From NCBI RefSeq assembly GCF_032854445.1, contig NC_088297.1:10876163-10936162 (forward strand): a DNA stretch of 60,000 nt. Direction: 5' to 3'. Under the pieces are notes generated by a model. That model worked only from the letters and a program-made list of their open reading frames with translations, was not told the origin of the DNA and made no database searches. The translations under genes were made by a program, and so were the position numbers. Source of the stretch: Liolophura sinensis. Its lineage: Eukaryota > Mollusca > Polyplacophora > Chitonida > Chitonidae. Positions 10,618-21,975 of this stretch are shown here, in pieces (position 1 is the first letter of the stretch; each line of letters opens with the position of its first letter).

Positions 10618-13600
10618 GTGAGTACCGGGCGGGGTGTGTGTGTTGGGGGGGGGGGGGGGGGGGGGGTGGGGAGGGGAGGTAGACTTCTCAGTTGCGTAAC
10701 TGAACACGAGATTTGCCAACCTGGCTTTGGTCTCAGTACACTGACTGTTGGTTGAGGGACGTTTGGATACTGGTACGCAGTACTTATGGCGGCTCAACCT
10801 CGCTCGGACTATCCTGGATTACGTAAATTAACGTAAGCGCCTTAGGTTCAAAACTGTGGAAGGCGAACGCTGTGGTTATTGTAAAGACTAGGGTGTTGTT
10901 TACGTGTAACTTTCTACGTCACTACTTACGTCAATTCATTGATGCTTCCCTGAATGAGGCTGACCAAATATTGAGTAGACATTTTTCAAATGTAGTACCG
11001 GATACATGTGACAAACGCATGTGACACAAGCATGTATTTGCACATTAAAACGTCACCATGTTCATCTGCCTTGAACACCTCTAAAACACTTTAATTCTAT
11101 CACAACTTGAATAATCTAGTGTTTTTTCATCTGACTGCTGTCTGATGAAAGCCTGAATCCATGGCTTTTCAGAACTAACAAAGAAATGACTTTCTAAAAT
11201 GTATGAACCTCAAACAGCTGAGCACAGAAAACTTGTGGTTGACAGTGTCACATGACAGAGACTAGAATGAACAATGCCTTACTTACGCTGTTTTGCTTTG
11301 TGTGTGTATTAAATATCTCTCCATTCATTTTTAACCAATGAAAATTCAGTAAGAGCATGTGACCATGGGGAAAAAATGGCGTCAAAATTTATATGTAAAT
11401 CAATGCAGACCTCTCAACTCTCACGCATTCGGCGTGAGACTCACGCATTCGGCTTCAATCTCACGCTCTCACGCAGCTACTTTAAAATCTCACGCATTCT
11501 GAAGGTTTAGGGTAAAAAATAAAAAAAACACTGGTAATTGTTGGTTTGCTTATGATATTCAGCTGACCAAAGTACGGGTCGTGTCTTCAGTCATCCGAGG
11601 GAATTTCGCATGTTTATTTTTAACCTCCCCAGAGTTGTCGTTCCTGCTTCACCTGAGAGTGGATTTGATGATATTGAATTCTTCGTTAAAAAATTTCCAC
11701 ACCATCTCCCCTCAACAACGAATGAGATCGAGAAGCTCCAAGAAGAGTTTGTGGAATATCAAATGCTGGAAAAAAGTCACATTCCAGGACAAATCTGGGA
11801 CAGCGCCCGCGTCAAACCTACTGAAGATGATAATGACCAGGAACTGGACGAGACTTAGTCTTATTTCGGGATGGATGTCATTTGGGGTCATCTTTACCCA
11901 ATTATATTATTATAATTATATTATTATTATAATGATTATAAATCTGTGTGCCACGTCACCTTATAAGGTTATAAACAGTCACAATGCCGTCTAGCTAGTG
12001 TAAATTGTTGCAGACTACTGGCTAATTACAAAGTGACTAATCTGATTATATTTTCATAAATATTTTACGAAGCCACTCCACGTCATGCATTGTACATTAT
12101 TTTCGGTTTGTTGTGTGTTTGGATTGTTTCCACAATTTGAATAATTTCAGGGAAATACAGTTTCCAATCTGACAAATGGTGTTGGTTATTAGTATTGATT
12201 TTCCCCACAAAATCTGTATAGATTTGCATCAAAGCGCCTAAAACGAGATCCAAAACGAAGTAGAATACGGAAAGTTTCCTAACAATTCCACATTGTAATA
12301 GGGCCTACAGTAAGTTCACTCTTGGACTTCCAGTTTATTGTCTTAAGGAGAGAATAATATCAAAAGCAGTCCATATTTGCTGATAAATATGATGCTTATT
12401 CTTATGTAAAAATAGAAGATATTGTAAAAACCGTAAGTTAACATTGTCTAATGATTTGCAGTTTTATTCTCCGGAAATGAGCTAGAATGCATCTCCGGCA
12501 ATCTAGAACCCCAGAGCTTCCAGGGGCCGCTGTCTAATAATTTGCAGTTTTATTCTCCGGAAATGAGCTAGAATGCATCTCCGGCAATCTAGAACCCCAG
12601 AACTTCCAGGGGCCCAGGCGGCCCCTGGACCCTCGCCTAATTGGCTGGGATAGTAACCCAATCTCACTCCTTGGGAACATTTTAGGTTGAGAGGTCTGTC
12701 AATGCGTGAATAGCACCCTTGTCTTCACATATCCGTGACTGCCAAAAATATATCTCCCAAATAAAATACCAAGTAGCGGTAGAAGTAACCGTATTAGAAC
12801 AAGCATCAAAGAAACAGAGGGCACTCTGCTTCTGAAACATGGCACCCTCTGTCTGTGGTGATATTGAAAATCAGCGCACTTCCCTAAGCATGTGGGACTT
12901 CTGCAGCAAGAATGTGAACTGCTTATTGGAGAAGGTTGACAACTATTTACCTTTTTTTGAAGATTGGACATAGATTTTACATACAACAGATTTTACAAAA
13001 TAGCCTAAATATGCTGAAAACTAAATAATCTTAGAGAACGCGGGCCTCCATGGCTGAGGTGGTTAGCATGCTAGTGCAGAGCAGTCACCCAGGAGCCTCT
13101 CACCAATGCAGTCCCAGCTCATGCTGGTTCACTCTCCAGCCATACGACAGGCCTGGATGGCACAGTTGGTAGAGCGTCCGCTTCGGGAGTGTTAGATCCA
13201 GGATCAATCCTGGGTCGAGTCACACCTAAGACTTTAAAAGAGGAAGTTGTAACTTCGTTGCTTGACGTTCAGCATGAAGGGGATAGTGCAATGCCTGGTT
13301 GACCCACATCAGTATGATGGCTTGGGTGGGGCGACTTACTTGCCTTCTGTAAATCGTCTCAGCACTAGAAAAGTCGTAAAGTCGTAAAGCAGCACTAGAT
13401 AAAAGAGCGGTGGAAATCCATCCTGCGACAAGGAGGCAGATTACATACACCATAAGGATTCCTTCATCGTCATATGACTGAAACATTATTGAGTTCAACG
13501 TTAAACCCCAAGCACTCACTCACTCACTCCAGCCATACGTGGGATGGTCTGCTAGCAACCACAGATGGTCCTGGGTATCTCCAGAGCTTTGCCAGATTTC

Positions 13601-16600
13601 CTCCCACATTAATGCTGGCCGCCGTTGTATAAGTGAAATATTCTTGAGTACGACATTTTTTAAACACCAATCAAATGAAATAAATAAATAAATGAGAGAG
13701 AACCCATTCACTGTGGCGCGTAACTACATATAAGTACATACATATATATACATTACACAACGCGACAAAGTTATTAGGCCAACATAACGCTGTGAGGTAC
13801 CTACCTGGGTAAAACAAAGTATATGTTTGATTGACAGATATAACTAACTGATACCTTCAATAACACAATCAGCATTGAATATCTATACTACATGCAGTGA
13901 ATGTTATTCGATTTAATAATAAAATATTTTTCACAGTTAATAAGTAAGTATAATTAAATTGTTCTCTTGCAACATGTTTCTACTGAAGCTCATGTTTTTA
14001 TTTCTTGTTCTGTTAAAAACATTTGTAACACCAAAATGCACTCATACACATAAATGTAAGACTATTAATGATCTCAGCATGTTGAGATCTGTGTATCTAG
14101 CTACAGCATGAAAGTCAAATGTAGGCGTGTGTACAGTACCATAGCATGAACACAGGTGAAATAAATGATAAATCCTACGAGTCCATCCACTCCCCTCCAC
14201 TCTCCCCTCCCCCCCCAACCCACCCCAAGATAATACCCCAACCGTCATGTAAGAGTATTAATAGGAAAGTAGGGGGGAGCACAAAAAACATTTTTGTTTC
14301 AAAAACTTGTTTTACATGGTTTAAAAAGTTGTAACCATCAAATGCGAGCATCATATTTGCTGCCACGTTTACCTTGTGCTCCATTTTCCCTGTGCGCTTA
14401 AGGAGAAATGGAGCGAGTTGTTGTAACATCTTTTATTCCTTAGTACACCCATGATGCGAGTTAAATCCGGGCCTTCGAAAAAAAGTCTTTCTTGCTGCTA
14501 AGTCATGTGTACAAGAATTATTGACGTAACAAGACAGCTTCGTCATCCCAGGTCAATCTAGGGGCCATCAGTGTTTGGTTAAACACAGCTGCAAAGGTAG
14601 GCCAAATATAAAATCAAGAACTAACACTTGGCATCTCACGAATGCAAGTAGATTGTCTGTTGTGGCAGATCTACAGCAACCTTCTCCAGGGTCCTGCAAT
14701 TAAAGGATATATGTAAGCACCTAGTCCTTCCAGTGATGACATTCAGGGTGCACCAGTTATAGTTTGGTGCACCTGTGCTACTAGGTGCCTACATGTATCC
14801 CTTGACGAAATGAATAATACCACACAACCTGCACTAAACTTTAACTGGTTCACACTGAGTGTCCAAGCTGTTACGACTAGGTGCTTACATGTATCCCTTG
14901 ATGAAATGAATAATACAACACAACCTGCACTAAACTTTAACTGGTTCACACTGAGTGTCCAAGCTGTTACGACTAGGTGCTTACATGTATCCCTTGACGA
15001 AATGAATAATACAACACAACCTGCACTAAACTTTAACTGGTTCACACTGAGTGTCCAAGCTGTTACGACTAGGTGCTTACATGTATCCCTTGACGAAATG
15101 AATAATACAACACAACCTGCACTAAACTTTAACTGGTTCACACTGAGTGTCCAAGCTGTTAAGACTAGGTGCTTACATGTATCCCTTGACGAAATGAATA
15201 ATACAACACAACCTGCACTAAACTTTGACTGGTTCACACTGAGTGTCCAAGCTGTTAAGACTAGGTGCTTACATGTATCCCTTGACAAAGTGAATAATAC
15301 AACACAACCTACACTAAACTTTAACTGGTTCACACTGAGTGTCCAAGCTGTTACGACTAGGTGCTTACATGTATCCCTTGACAAAATGAATAATACAACA
15401 CAACCTGCACTAAACTTTAACTGGTTCACACTGAGTGTCCAAGCTGTTAAGACTAGGTGCTTACATGTATCCCTTGACGAAATGAATAATACAACACAAC
15501 CTGCACTAAACTTTAACTGGTTCACACTGAGTGTCCAAGCTGTTAAGACTAGGTGCTTACATGTATCCCTTGACGAAATGAATAATACAACACAACCTGC
15601 ACTAAACTTTAACTGGTTCACACTGAGTGTCTTACTAGGTGCTTACATGTATCCCTTGACGAAATGAATAATACAACACAACCTACACTAAACTTTAACT
15701 GGTTCACACTGAGTGTCCAAGCTGTTAAGACTAGGTGCTTACATGTATCCCTTGACAAAGTGAATAATACAACACAACCTACACTAAACTTTAACTAGTT
15801 TAGACTCGGTGTCAAAACTGGTACAACTAGCTGCTTACATGTATCCCTAGACAAAATGAATAATACAACACAACCTACACTAAACTTTAACTGGTTCACA
15901 CTGAGTGTCCAAGCTGTTAAGACTAGGTGCTTACATGTATCCCTTGACAAAGTGAATAATACAACACAACCTACACTAAACTATAACCAGTTTAGACTCG
16001 GGTGTCAAAACTGGTACAACTAGCTGCTTACATGTATCCCTAGACAAAATGAATAATACAACACAACCTGCACTAAACTTTAACTGGTTCACACTGAGTG
16101 TCCAAGCTGTTAAGACTAGGTGCTTACATGTATCCCTTGACAAAGTGAATAATACAACACAACCTACACTAAACTTTAACTAGTTTAGACTCGGTGTCAA
16201 AACTGGTACAACTAGCTGCTTACATGTATCCCTAGACAAAATGAATAATACAACACAACCTACACTAAACTTTAACTAGTTTAGACTCGGTGTCAAAACT
16301 GGTACAACTAGCTGCTTACATGTATCCCTAGACAAAATGAATAATACAACACAACCTACGGTAAACTTTAACTGGTATACCCTGATGGAATTTGAACAAC
16401 ATAAAGACAACACATTTTGCACCAAAATGCCCCAAAATTCTTTGTTAGGCATATCCCAATCATTTTAGAGAAAATAGGATTGATAGTAGGTAAGGAACTT
16501 TTTTGAAAATTCCGGGCTGAAGAGTTTTTGCTAAAACCTATAGCAAGTTTTTTGAAGGGTTGGTTAGATTGATACACCCAACAAACATACCTTTAATAAT

Positions 16601-19600
16601 GATGTAGATGCTTATCTTTGGTTAAATCTAACTCACTGAAGTCCACTTATTAAATGCATAGGCAATCTCTGTGCTAAAAGTCTGTGCTAAAAATGGAATA
16701 AGAAATTGACCTGAAAATCCATCTTTTTATGTTGTCTTATTTTGAAATTTTTTTTATCATGCTTCTCTTTCTGCAATCTTTCGGACCATACAATATGTCT
16801 ACAACAGGACAAATTGCTGGGACAGTCCACATTTGCCACAGATCAGATGATTTTTAAACTTCATTTTTATGCCCTTTTCCGACATTGGGGAAAAAAAGTC
16901 CACTTTAAATTGATGAGGCCTTATTTGATGATAAAATCATGCAGTTGTGCAGCATGTGCCAGTTTTGTATTATGTTATGTATGTACATGAATGAATGAAT
17001 GAATGAATGAACGACTGATTTTATGCTTTTAGCTTGATCCTAAAAACTATGAATCTGAACTGGACAAGGTGAAAGCAGAGCGTGGATACACTTATCAAGA
17101 CCTGTGTGACATTCGTAGGGAGACGCTGCCAAACTATGATGAAAAGGTAGGTCAAGGCCACTGTAAATGGATTGTTGGTTATATTGCCCAGTGGCGAGAA
17201 GAACTGTCGGCAATTTTAGAGATGTCATCTACATCTAGTTAAAACTTCCAGGGTCCAGTTTCACGAAGCGGCGCACAACATTTTTATCATACATTTGTCC
17301 TACGATATTTTGTACATCACTATAACCGTTGTCCTATACGTGGCATTAACGTACATGTGCAACATTGTTGTGAAACTGTGCCCAGATGTCTACCAACAAG
17401 TATCTGACTGTTAGTGGACAGACAAGTATTCAGTTCACCATTAACTCACTGAAGTACCTATTTAGAAACTTTCCAAAGATTTATTTTTTTGACTAGGTTA
17501 CCTCCCCTTGCAGTGAAGATACAGGCAGTGTTCAGCCTACTATGTAACATTTAGATCATTGGGAATCATGAATATTTTGTAATACTTGGTCAGTGGAAAG
17601 GGAGGTCATATTTAGTTTACTTGACTCATAATTTGCTTTCAATCCATTTTCATGTGTAGTCCACGAGCGAACGTTGCATTGTGGGAATTTCTGTGCTGCC
17701 TTATTTGCAAGTTATCTCGTCACGCAAACAGTTTATACCAATGACGGATTTCGTCTTCCAATTCTCTTAATTGTCATTTTTTGGAAAACTTTTGCCTGGG
17801 GCATTCAGTTAAGAATTAAATGCAACTCATTTTGTATTAACCTGAACCAACTCAAACATTTCCTTTGGCAATATGTCCAGCAAGAAGTTTGTCAGATATA
17901 GGACATACATGTATTGAAGTCAGTGGTAATTTACAATCGGATGGTTTGTTTCTTCCCCCATTAAACTTGGTTTCTGCTGTATTCGAGACTGCAGACAATC
18001 TGGCACTCCACATGGCAGTCAAATGCAAATGAAAGATAAAAGATAAGAGAAATATAACGTGGGAAGGTACACGGAAATGAACAACACTGGACAATGTTCA
18101 GAGAAATACAGATGATAACCAGAAATTTTGGTACTGATATATAAAACAACAGAAGAGGGCGTACAGCGTATGTAAATTGTGTACACCAACAAAACCTGGT
18201 TTTGGACTTACGTGTATAAGGCTGTGAGTTAGACGTTTGTTTCCACTCCCATGTTAATTAGACAATGTTTTCACAGCCCTGTGTGGGAATAGTTCAACGA
18301 CTGGTTGACCCGTATCAGTATAATGGCTTGGGCGGGGCAGCTTACTTTGCCTTCGGTAAGAAGTCTCAGTGAAGCAGAACTAGATTAAGGAGCGGTGGAA
18401 ATCCGTCCTGCAACAAGGAGGCACATTACATGCACACTAAGGATTCCTTCGTCGTCATATGACTGAAAAATTCATAAGTACGACGTTAAACCCCAAACAC
18501 TCACTCACTCACTCACAGCCCTTTGTGAGTGTGTAAGCACGTTGGCGGGAGTATAATGGCAAATGCCCGGATGTGAGCAGTCTCGAATAAGAGAAAATTT
18601 CTTAAGCTGGGCTTTAAACACCAACAATCATTTATTATGAACATGGTAAATGGATTTAATTTATTCAGGATTGGTGAATCTTCAGTGTGTTGACTGCAGT
18701 TTTTATAAAAAAATTGGCCAAGAGCAAAAGAGCAAAAAGTCTATTGACTCATGTGTAGAACGGTATTAGCTGTTGACCAAAAACTCTCTAATTTCAGCTG
18801 AAGAATTTTTTTACGGAGCACATCCATTCTGATGAGGAAATCCGGTTTTGTTTAGAAGGAAGTGGCTATTTTGATGCACGTGACAAAGAGGACAAGTGGA
18901 TTAGAATTGAGCTGACACCCGGAGACCTGCTAATCTTACCAGCAGGAATCTATCACCGCTTCACATTGGATCAAGGGGTAACCACACTATTTGTGATATG
19001 TTTTTACACACAGGGGCCCTCCATGGCTCAGTTGGTTAGCATGCTAGTGCACCGTAATGGCTCAGGAGTCTCTCACCAATGCGGTCGATGTGAGCTCAAG
19101 TCCAGGTCATGCTGGCTTCCTCTCCGACTGTTTGAGGGGAGATCTGTCAGCAGCCTGCAGATGGTCGTGGGTTTCCGCCAGGCTTTGCCCGTTTTCCACC
19201 CACCATAATGCTGGCCGCCATTGTATGAGTGAAATATTCTTGAGTACGGCGTAAAACACCAATCAAATAAATAAATCAATCAATAAATAAATAAATGTTT
19301 TTAATACCCTATTTTTATTTTATTTCATTTTATTGGCTTCAGCCTTAACAGGCTCAATATGCCCAGTTACAGAGTAGAAATAAATAAATGAATAAATAAA
19401 TAAACATAATGTAACAGTGAAATGGAGTGTAAGTAGATTGAAGTAATAGGCTGCCTTTATAATAAACCATCGCATTGATAGATCTTACGCCTATTTCAAT
19501 GTGCAACAAACAGTTCAGTAAATTTACACAATTGAGATAAAGTTGTCTGGTTAAGCCTTTTTTTTTTTTTTTAAACTCCTGTATAATGGGCTCTCAAGGA

Positions 19601-20801
19601 TTGAAGGTTAAGCTTTTTCTTTTAGCTCCTCTTCATGTATAATGGACGTTTGTATTAGTACTAGGAGCCTTTTCCACTGAGCAATGCATGTGCCTTCCTA
19701 TACTGTGACAGACTGTTTAAACCATCCACGCAGGCAGTGACTGTTGTCAGCTGAGTATTTGCTCAGCCAGTCAAAAGACTGCAGTGGCCATACTACACGG
19801 ATAGCCGGTCATGGGAAGTGATTTGCATACTCCAGCGAGTTGGTACTCGAACACCTCACAATGAAGTTTTTTTTACTGCCATAGCTCAACATTCGCTCAG
19901 CCATTCACAGCGTTGAAATTGTTCACAGATTACCGCATGCAGTTCACAATTTGCATATTAAAGACCACTGCCTCAATTTTGTGCATGTACCCCTCACATT
20001 TATGTCTTTACCGCCACAACACTTTAAGACTTTTATCTTTATTCTGATTCCATTGTCTAGTTGACTTCTGTAACAGGCGAGCTGGTGGGATTCTCTGAAT
20101 GCCTTGTTGACAGTTGCGCTGATCTAATTTATTTATGTATTTATTTGATTGGTGTTTTACGCCTTACTCAAGAATATTTCACTTATACGACAGCGGCCAG
20201 CATTATGGTGGGTGAAAACCGGGCCCAGCCCTGGGTCATTACTCTGCACTAGCGTGCTAACCAATCGCTGATCTAATAGAAAAGAGTGAATAGTTTCAGC
20301 TTTACATGAATAGTTTCAGCTTTACATGTATTTATTTACATGTATACTACCATTTGCAAATATGTTAGTTTCAAAACCAAAAGTAAAATTTTATGACCTT
20401 TATTAATAGCCTCTAATATTCTTGAGTACGGGGTAAAACACCACTGAAGTAAATAAATAAATAATAGCCTCTAAAAATAAATGTTTTGGAGGGTATTTTT
20501 TATAAGTCATATACAGTACAAGAGTATCTTTTGTTAACATTTTTGTACATACATGTATTCTTGATAATGATATAACCGTAGTCTGAAATGTGTGTTTACG
20601 GTAGACTTGAGTGTCTAACATGCTGTGACCTACATTCAGAGTTTCCTCCCTTTAATATTGTAAATCAAACTTTCCTTGCAGAATTACATCAAGGTGTTAC
20701 GTTTCTTTGTGGGGGAGCCTGTGTGGACCCCAATCAATCGGCCTGCTGATGATCACCCTGCCAGACGAACCTACGTCAGTGGTTTCCTAACAAAGGGGTA
20801 A
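10495..20801 (+). CDS. ADI1: Acireductone dioxygenase (1,2-dihydroxy-3-keto-5-methylthiopentene dioxygenase)
   Basis: Four phase-0 exons, 10495-10617, 17033-17146, 18798-18977 and 20682-20801, encode 178 residues, against 179 in human ADI1. The enzyme oxidises acireductone in the methionine salvage pathway. With Fe2+ it forms the keto-acid precursor of methionine plus formate; with Ni2+ the family can take an off-pathway route. It is a small cupin found in cytosol and nucleus. The metal ligands are all present: H87 and H89 in EHIHSDEE, E93, and H132 in PAGIYHRF. The family blocks [16 protein letters not shown] and GEPVW are also present. The start is supported by the MVRAW N-terminus typical of the family and a good initiation context (AACATGG). 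All introns are GT-AG. The first intron (6.4 kb) is full of mobile elements and a satellite. The gene looks intact. Confidence 0.97.
10645..10666. repeat. G-run near the ADI1 exon 1 donor
   Basis: About 22 consecutive G sit 27 bases into intron 1 and are flanked by further G blocks (GGGCGGGG before, GGGGAGGGG after). The coding strand, and so the pre-mRNA, could form G-quadruplexes. Confidence 0.9.
11610..11915 (+). pseudogene. Transposase-like C-terminal fragment, broken
   Basis: A frame from 11610 to 11858 contains [20 protein letters not shown] and [11 protein letters not shown]. After a stop, a shifted stretch at about 11868 reads GMDVIWGHL. From memory, this order (FVxxxP, EEFxxYQ, IPxxxWDSARV, MDVIWGxL) occurs near the C-terminus of widespread hAT-related transposable-element proteins in marine invertebrates. 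It lies inside an element with inverted ends, which supports this. It lacks the catalytic part and is not functional. Confidence 0.5.
12449..12618. repeat. Tandem duplication of ~84 bp inside the transposon
   Basis: TTTGCAGTTTTATTCTCCGG through CTTCCAGGGGCC occurs twice in a row, with only two or three base differences. Confidence 0.92.
13038..13694 (+). repeat. SINE family 1 interrupted by SINE family 2
   Basis: The tRNA-like head runs 13038-13146 (GGCCTCCATGGCTGAGGTGG...) and the body and tail run 13527-13694 (ending CACCAATCAAATGAAATAAA). A family 2 SINE splits them, and the two parts share the duplicated target CTCCAGCCATACG. Confidence 0.9.
13147..13526 (+). repeat. SINE family 2, near full length, nested
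   Basis: The tRNA-like head (GGCCTGGATGGCACAGTTGG ... GGTCGAGTC) is followed by a body ending in CGTTAAACCCCAAGCACTCA and a CACT repeat tail. It is flanked on both sides by the 13-bp repeat CTCCAGCCATACG (13134-13146, 13527-13539). Confidence 0.92.
14780..16375. repeat. 96-bp satellite, about 16 units, open on both strands
   Basis: ACATGTATCCCT recurs at 14791, 14887, 14983, 15079, 15175, 15271, 15367, 15463, 15559, 15645, 15741, 15837, 15933, 16030, 16126, 16222 and 16318. The period is 96 bases (32 codons) with one 86-base unit and one of 97. The first nine units are nearly identical. After 15661 two unit types alternate (A with GGTTCACACTGAGTGTCC, B with AGTTTAGACTCGGTGTCA) in the order A-B-A-B-A-B-B. 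The long frames on both strands (about 285 and 292 codons) are by-products of the period. Confidence 0.97.
16801..16892 (+). repeat. Dispersed repeat R3, copy 1
   Basis: AATTGCTGGGACAGTCCACA, TTTGCCACA, TCATTTTTATGCCC and GACATTG match, in order, the stretch at 23605-23690 with scattered changes. Confidence 0.6.
17033..17146 (+). CDS. ADI1: ADI1 exon 2 (38 codons)
   Basis: Acceptor ttttag and donor gtaggt. It encodes [19 protein letters not shown]...LPNYDEK, matching the helical N-terminal region of ADI1 (human ...LPNYEEK). Confidence 0.96.
18281..18512 (+). repeat. 5'-truncated SINE, family 2, in ADI1 intron 2
   Basis: It matches the 3' two-thirds of the nested copy at 13147 and ends in a CACT repeat. 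It is flanked by TCACAGCCCT on both sides (18271-18280 and 18513-18522). Confidence 0.88.
18798..18977 (+). CDS. ADI1: ADI1 exon 3 (60 codons), cupin core
   Basis: Acceptor ttcag and donor gtaacc. It carries all four metal ligands: EHIHSDEE (H87, H89, E93) and YHRF (H132). Confidence 0.97.
19013..19296 (+). repeat. Full-length SINE, family 1, in ADI1 intron 3
   Basis: The tRNA-like head has an A box (TGGCTCAGTTGG) and a B box (GCTCAAGTCC). A body with GTGAAATATTCTTGAGTACG and an AATAAATA-type tail follow. It begins 35 bases after the exon 3 donor. Confidence 0.92.
20129..20265 (-). repeat. Internally deleted SINE, family 1, in ADI1 intron 3
   Basis: Tail and body (20129 to about 20225) are joined directly to the tRNA-head end (GGGTCATTACTCTGCAC...GCTAACCA), so the middle is missing. 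CGCTGATCTAAT repeats on both sides (20117-20128, 20266-20277), so the deletion likely predates or accompanied insertion. Confidence 0.85.
20413..20464 (+). repeat. SINE family 1 tail fragment
   Basis: ATATTCTTGAGTACGGGGTA, AAACACC and an AATAAATAA tail are recognisable. Confidence 0.7.
20682..20801 (+). CDS. ADI1: ADI1 exon 4 (39 codons and stop)
   Basis: Acceptor ttgcag. It encodes [20 protein letters not shown] and the C-terminus, ending FLTKG and TAA. The TAA lies inside the first unit of a minisatellite. Confidence 0.96.
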   Translation, partial: NYIKVLRFFVGEPVWTPINRPADDHPARRTYVSGFLTKG

Positions 20802-20892
20802 CAACAAATGAGAATGGTAACAACAAATGAGAATGGAAAACAACGAATACGAATGGTAACAACAAATGAGAATGGTAACAACAAATGAGAAT
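20797..20892. repeat. 19-bp minisatellite starting at the ADI1 stop codon
   Basis: There are five units of GGTAACAACAAATGAGAAT, the third being 20 bases and diverged. The first unit supplies the ADI1 stop codon TAA (20799-20801). Confidence 0.95.
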
Positions 20893-20965
20893 GAGAAATT
20901 AAACAGGAATGTTTTCTTGTTAATACATTATATGGTGGAGGTTGTTAGAAAAGATTAATCTTATT

Positions 20966-21049
20966 TGTCCAGGTGTATTATGAGTTAATCTTTTGTCCAG
21001 GTGTATTATAAGTTAGCCATTTGTCCAGGTGTATTATAAGTTGGTCTGT
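20966..21049. repeat. Short tandem repeat in the ADI1 3' flank
   Basis: TTGTCCAGGTGTATTATAAG with small variants occurs three times at ~31-36 base spacing. Confidence 0.85.
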
Positions 21050-21141
21050 TTTCAGGTTTTTTAGACGAGGGAGAATGAAATATTTCTGTGGATTTCAATA
21101 ACATTGTGACTGGGAAATGGATTTATCCTAGCAGGAATGGT

Positions 21142-21702
21142 AATAAATTTCATAAATTTTTCATAATTTTTAATAAATTCTCTTTAATGCACTTTCCTTT
21201 CTCAGAAACTGGTGTGCAACCGTTTCTAAATGGATTTAAATGCCCACTTCATTCCACAAAGTTCTTTGTGGAATAGACCTACCATGCTTTTTAATTCAAC
21301 AATTAAACATCGAGGCAGGTAAATAATGGAAATTGTTGAAAATTATAGACCTCAGCGTTTAATTTAATTGAACTAGTATGACCAAGACAGGAGAATGATC
21401 ATTTTATATAATATATGTAATGCTCGTGCCTCATTGTGTCCTTTATTCCATAAAAGGCATTTGGCTCTGTCTAGCTCTGTAGGGCCGTGATTATGCATAC
21501 TATCAGAACCCTGTCTTGTTTCGTAAGCTTACCTTGAACATCTTTGTACTTCCGGTGCTGGCTTCATTACAGTACTGTTGGCCGCCAAATAATGTGTCTG
21601 TGTTTACTCATAGTCATTTCAGCTATGGATTCCTGCTAGGTGTCCCCATGTATTATCTCTAGTAAATCCTGACAAGCATAAAAGTGGTGGAAACTGAATA
21701 AA
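21142..21702 (+). terminator. Candidate polyadenylation signals for ADI1
   Basis: AATAAA occurs at 21142-21147, 21172-21177 and 21697-21702, within 0.9 kb after the ADI1 stop codon. Which one is used cannot be told from sequence. The hexamer is common in AT-rich DNA. Confidence 0.3.
21205..21380 (+). repeat. Dispersed repeat R4, copy 1
   Basis: ATTTAAATGCCCA..., GAGGCAGGTAAATA, GTTGTTGAAAA-like and CAGCGTTTAATTTAATTGAA match the stretch at 45980-46115 in order. A 10-bp stem (TTCCACAAAG / CTTTGTGGAA, 21252-21273) interrupts this copy. Confidence 0.55.
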
Positions 21703-21975
21703 TGTAAACTCCAATCGCTATCTTGGAATGCATACTCCTCACAGTGAGGGGAATAACTACTACTGCTTCAAGACTAGTTTGACCTTTTGACACACATGGG
21801 CTAATTGATTAGGATCAGTCGCACTAGTAATGACCTAGAGGGAACCTATAATCAACACTGACCTCTAAAAAAATTCTTAAACAGTTAAGGTAAAGATTAA
21901 ACAATATGTACAAAATATGCCAATTGCTAGTAGTGTCAGTAGTTATCTCCCTTGTATAGACTGTGAGGAATATGC

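Larger units (their letters stand above)
11406..12698 (+). mobile_element. Deleted DNA transposon with 13-bp inverted ends and 6-bp duplication
   Basis: The interval begins CAGACCTCTCAAC and ends with the exact complement GTTGAGAGGTCTG. The direct repeat TCAATG lies immediately outside both ends (11400-11405 and 12699-12704). Near the left end TCTCACGCATTC-type motifs are repeated. It contains one transposase-like fragment and an internal tandem duplication. A 1.29 kb length indicates a non-autonomous copy. Six-base duplications are not the usual eight of hAT elements, so the superfamily is left open. Confidence 0.85.

Noticed and set aside
14743-15667. Open frames of 292 (-) and 285 (+) codons taken as a repeat protein
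   Set aside because: They exist only because the 96-bp satellite period is a multiple of three; they are mutual antisense and lie in an ADI1 intron.
14780-16375. CRISPR-like direct repeats
   Set aside because: Units are contiguous without unique spacers and the DNA is animal.
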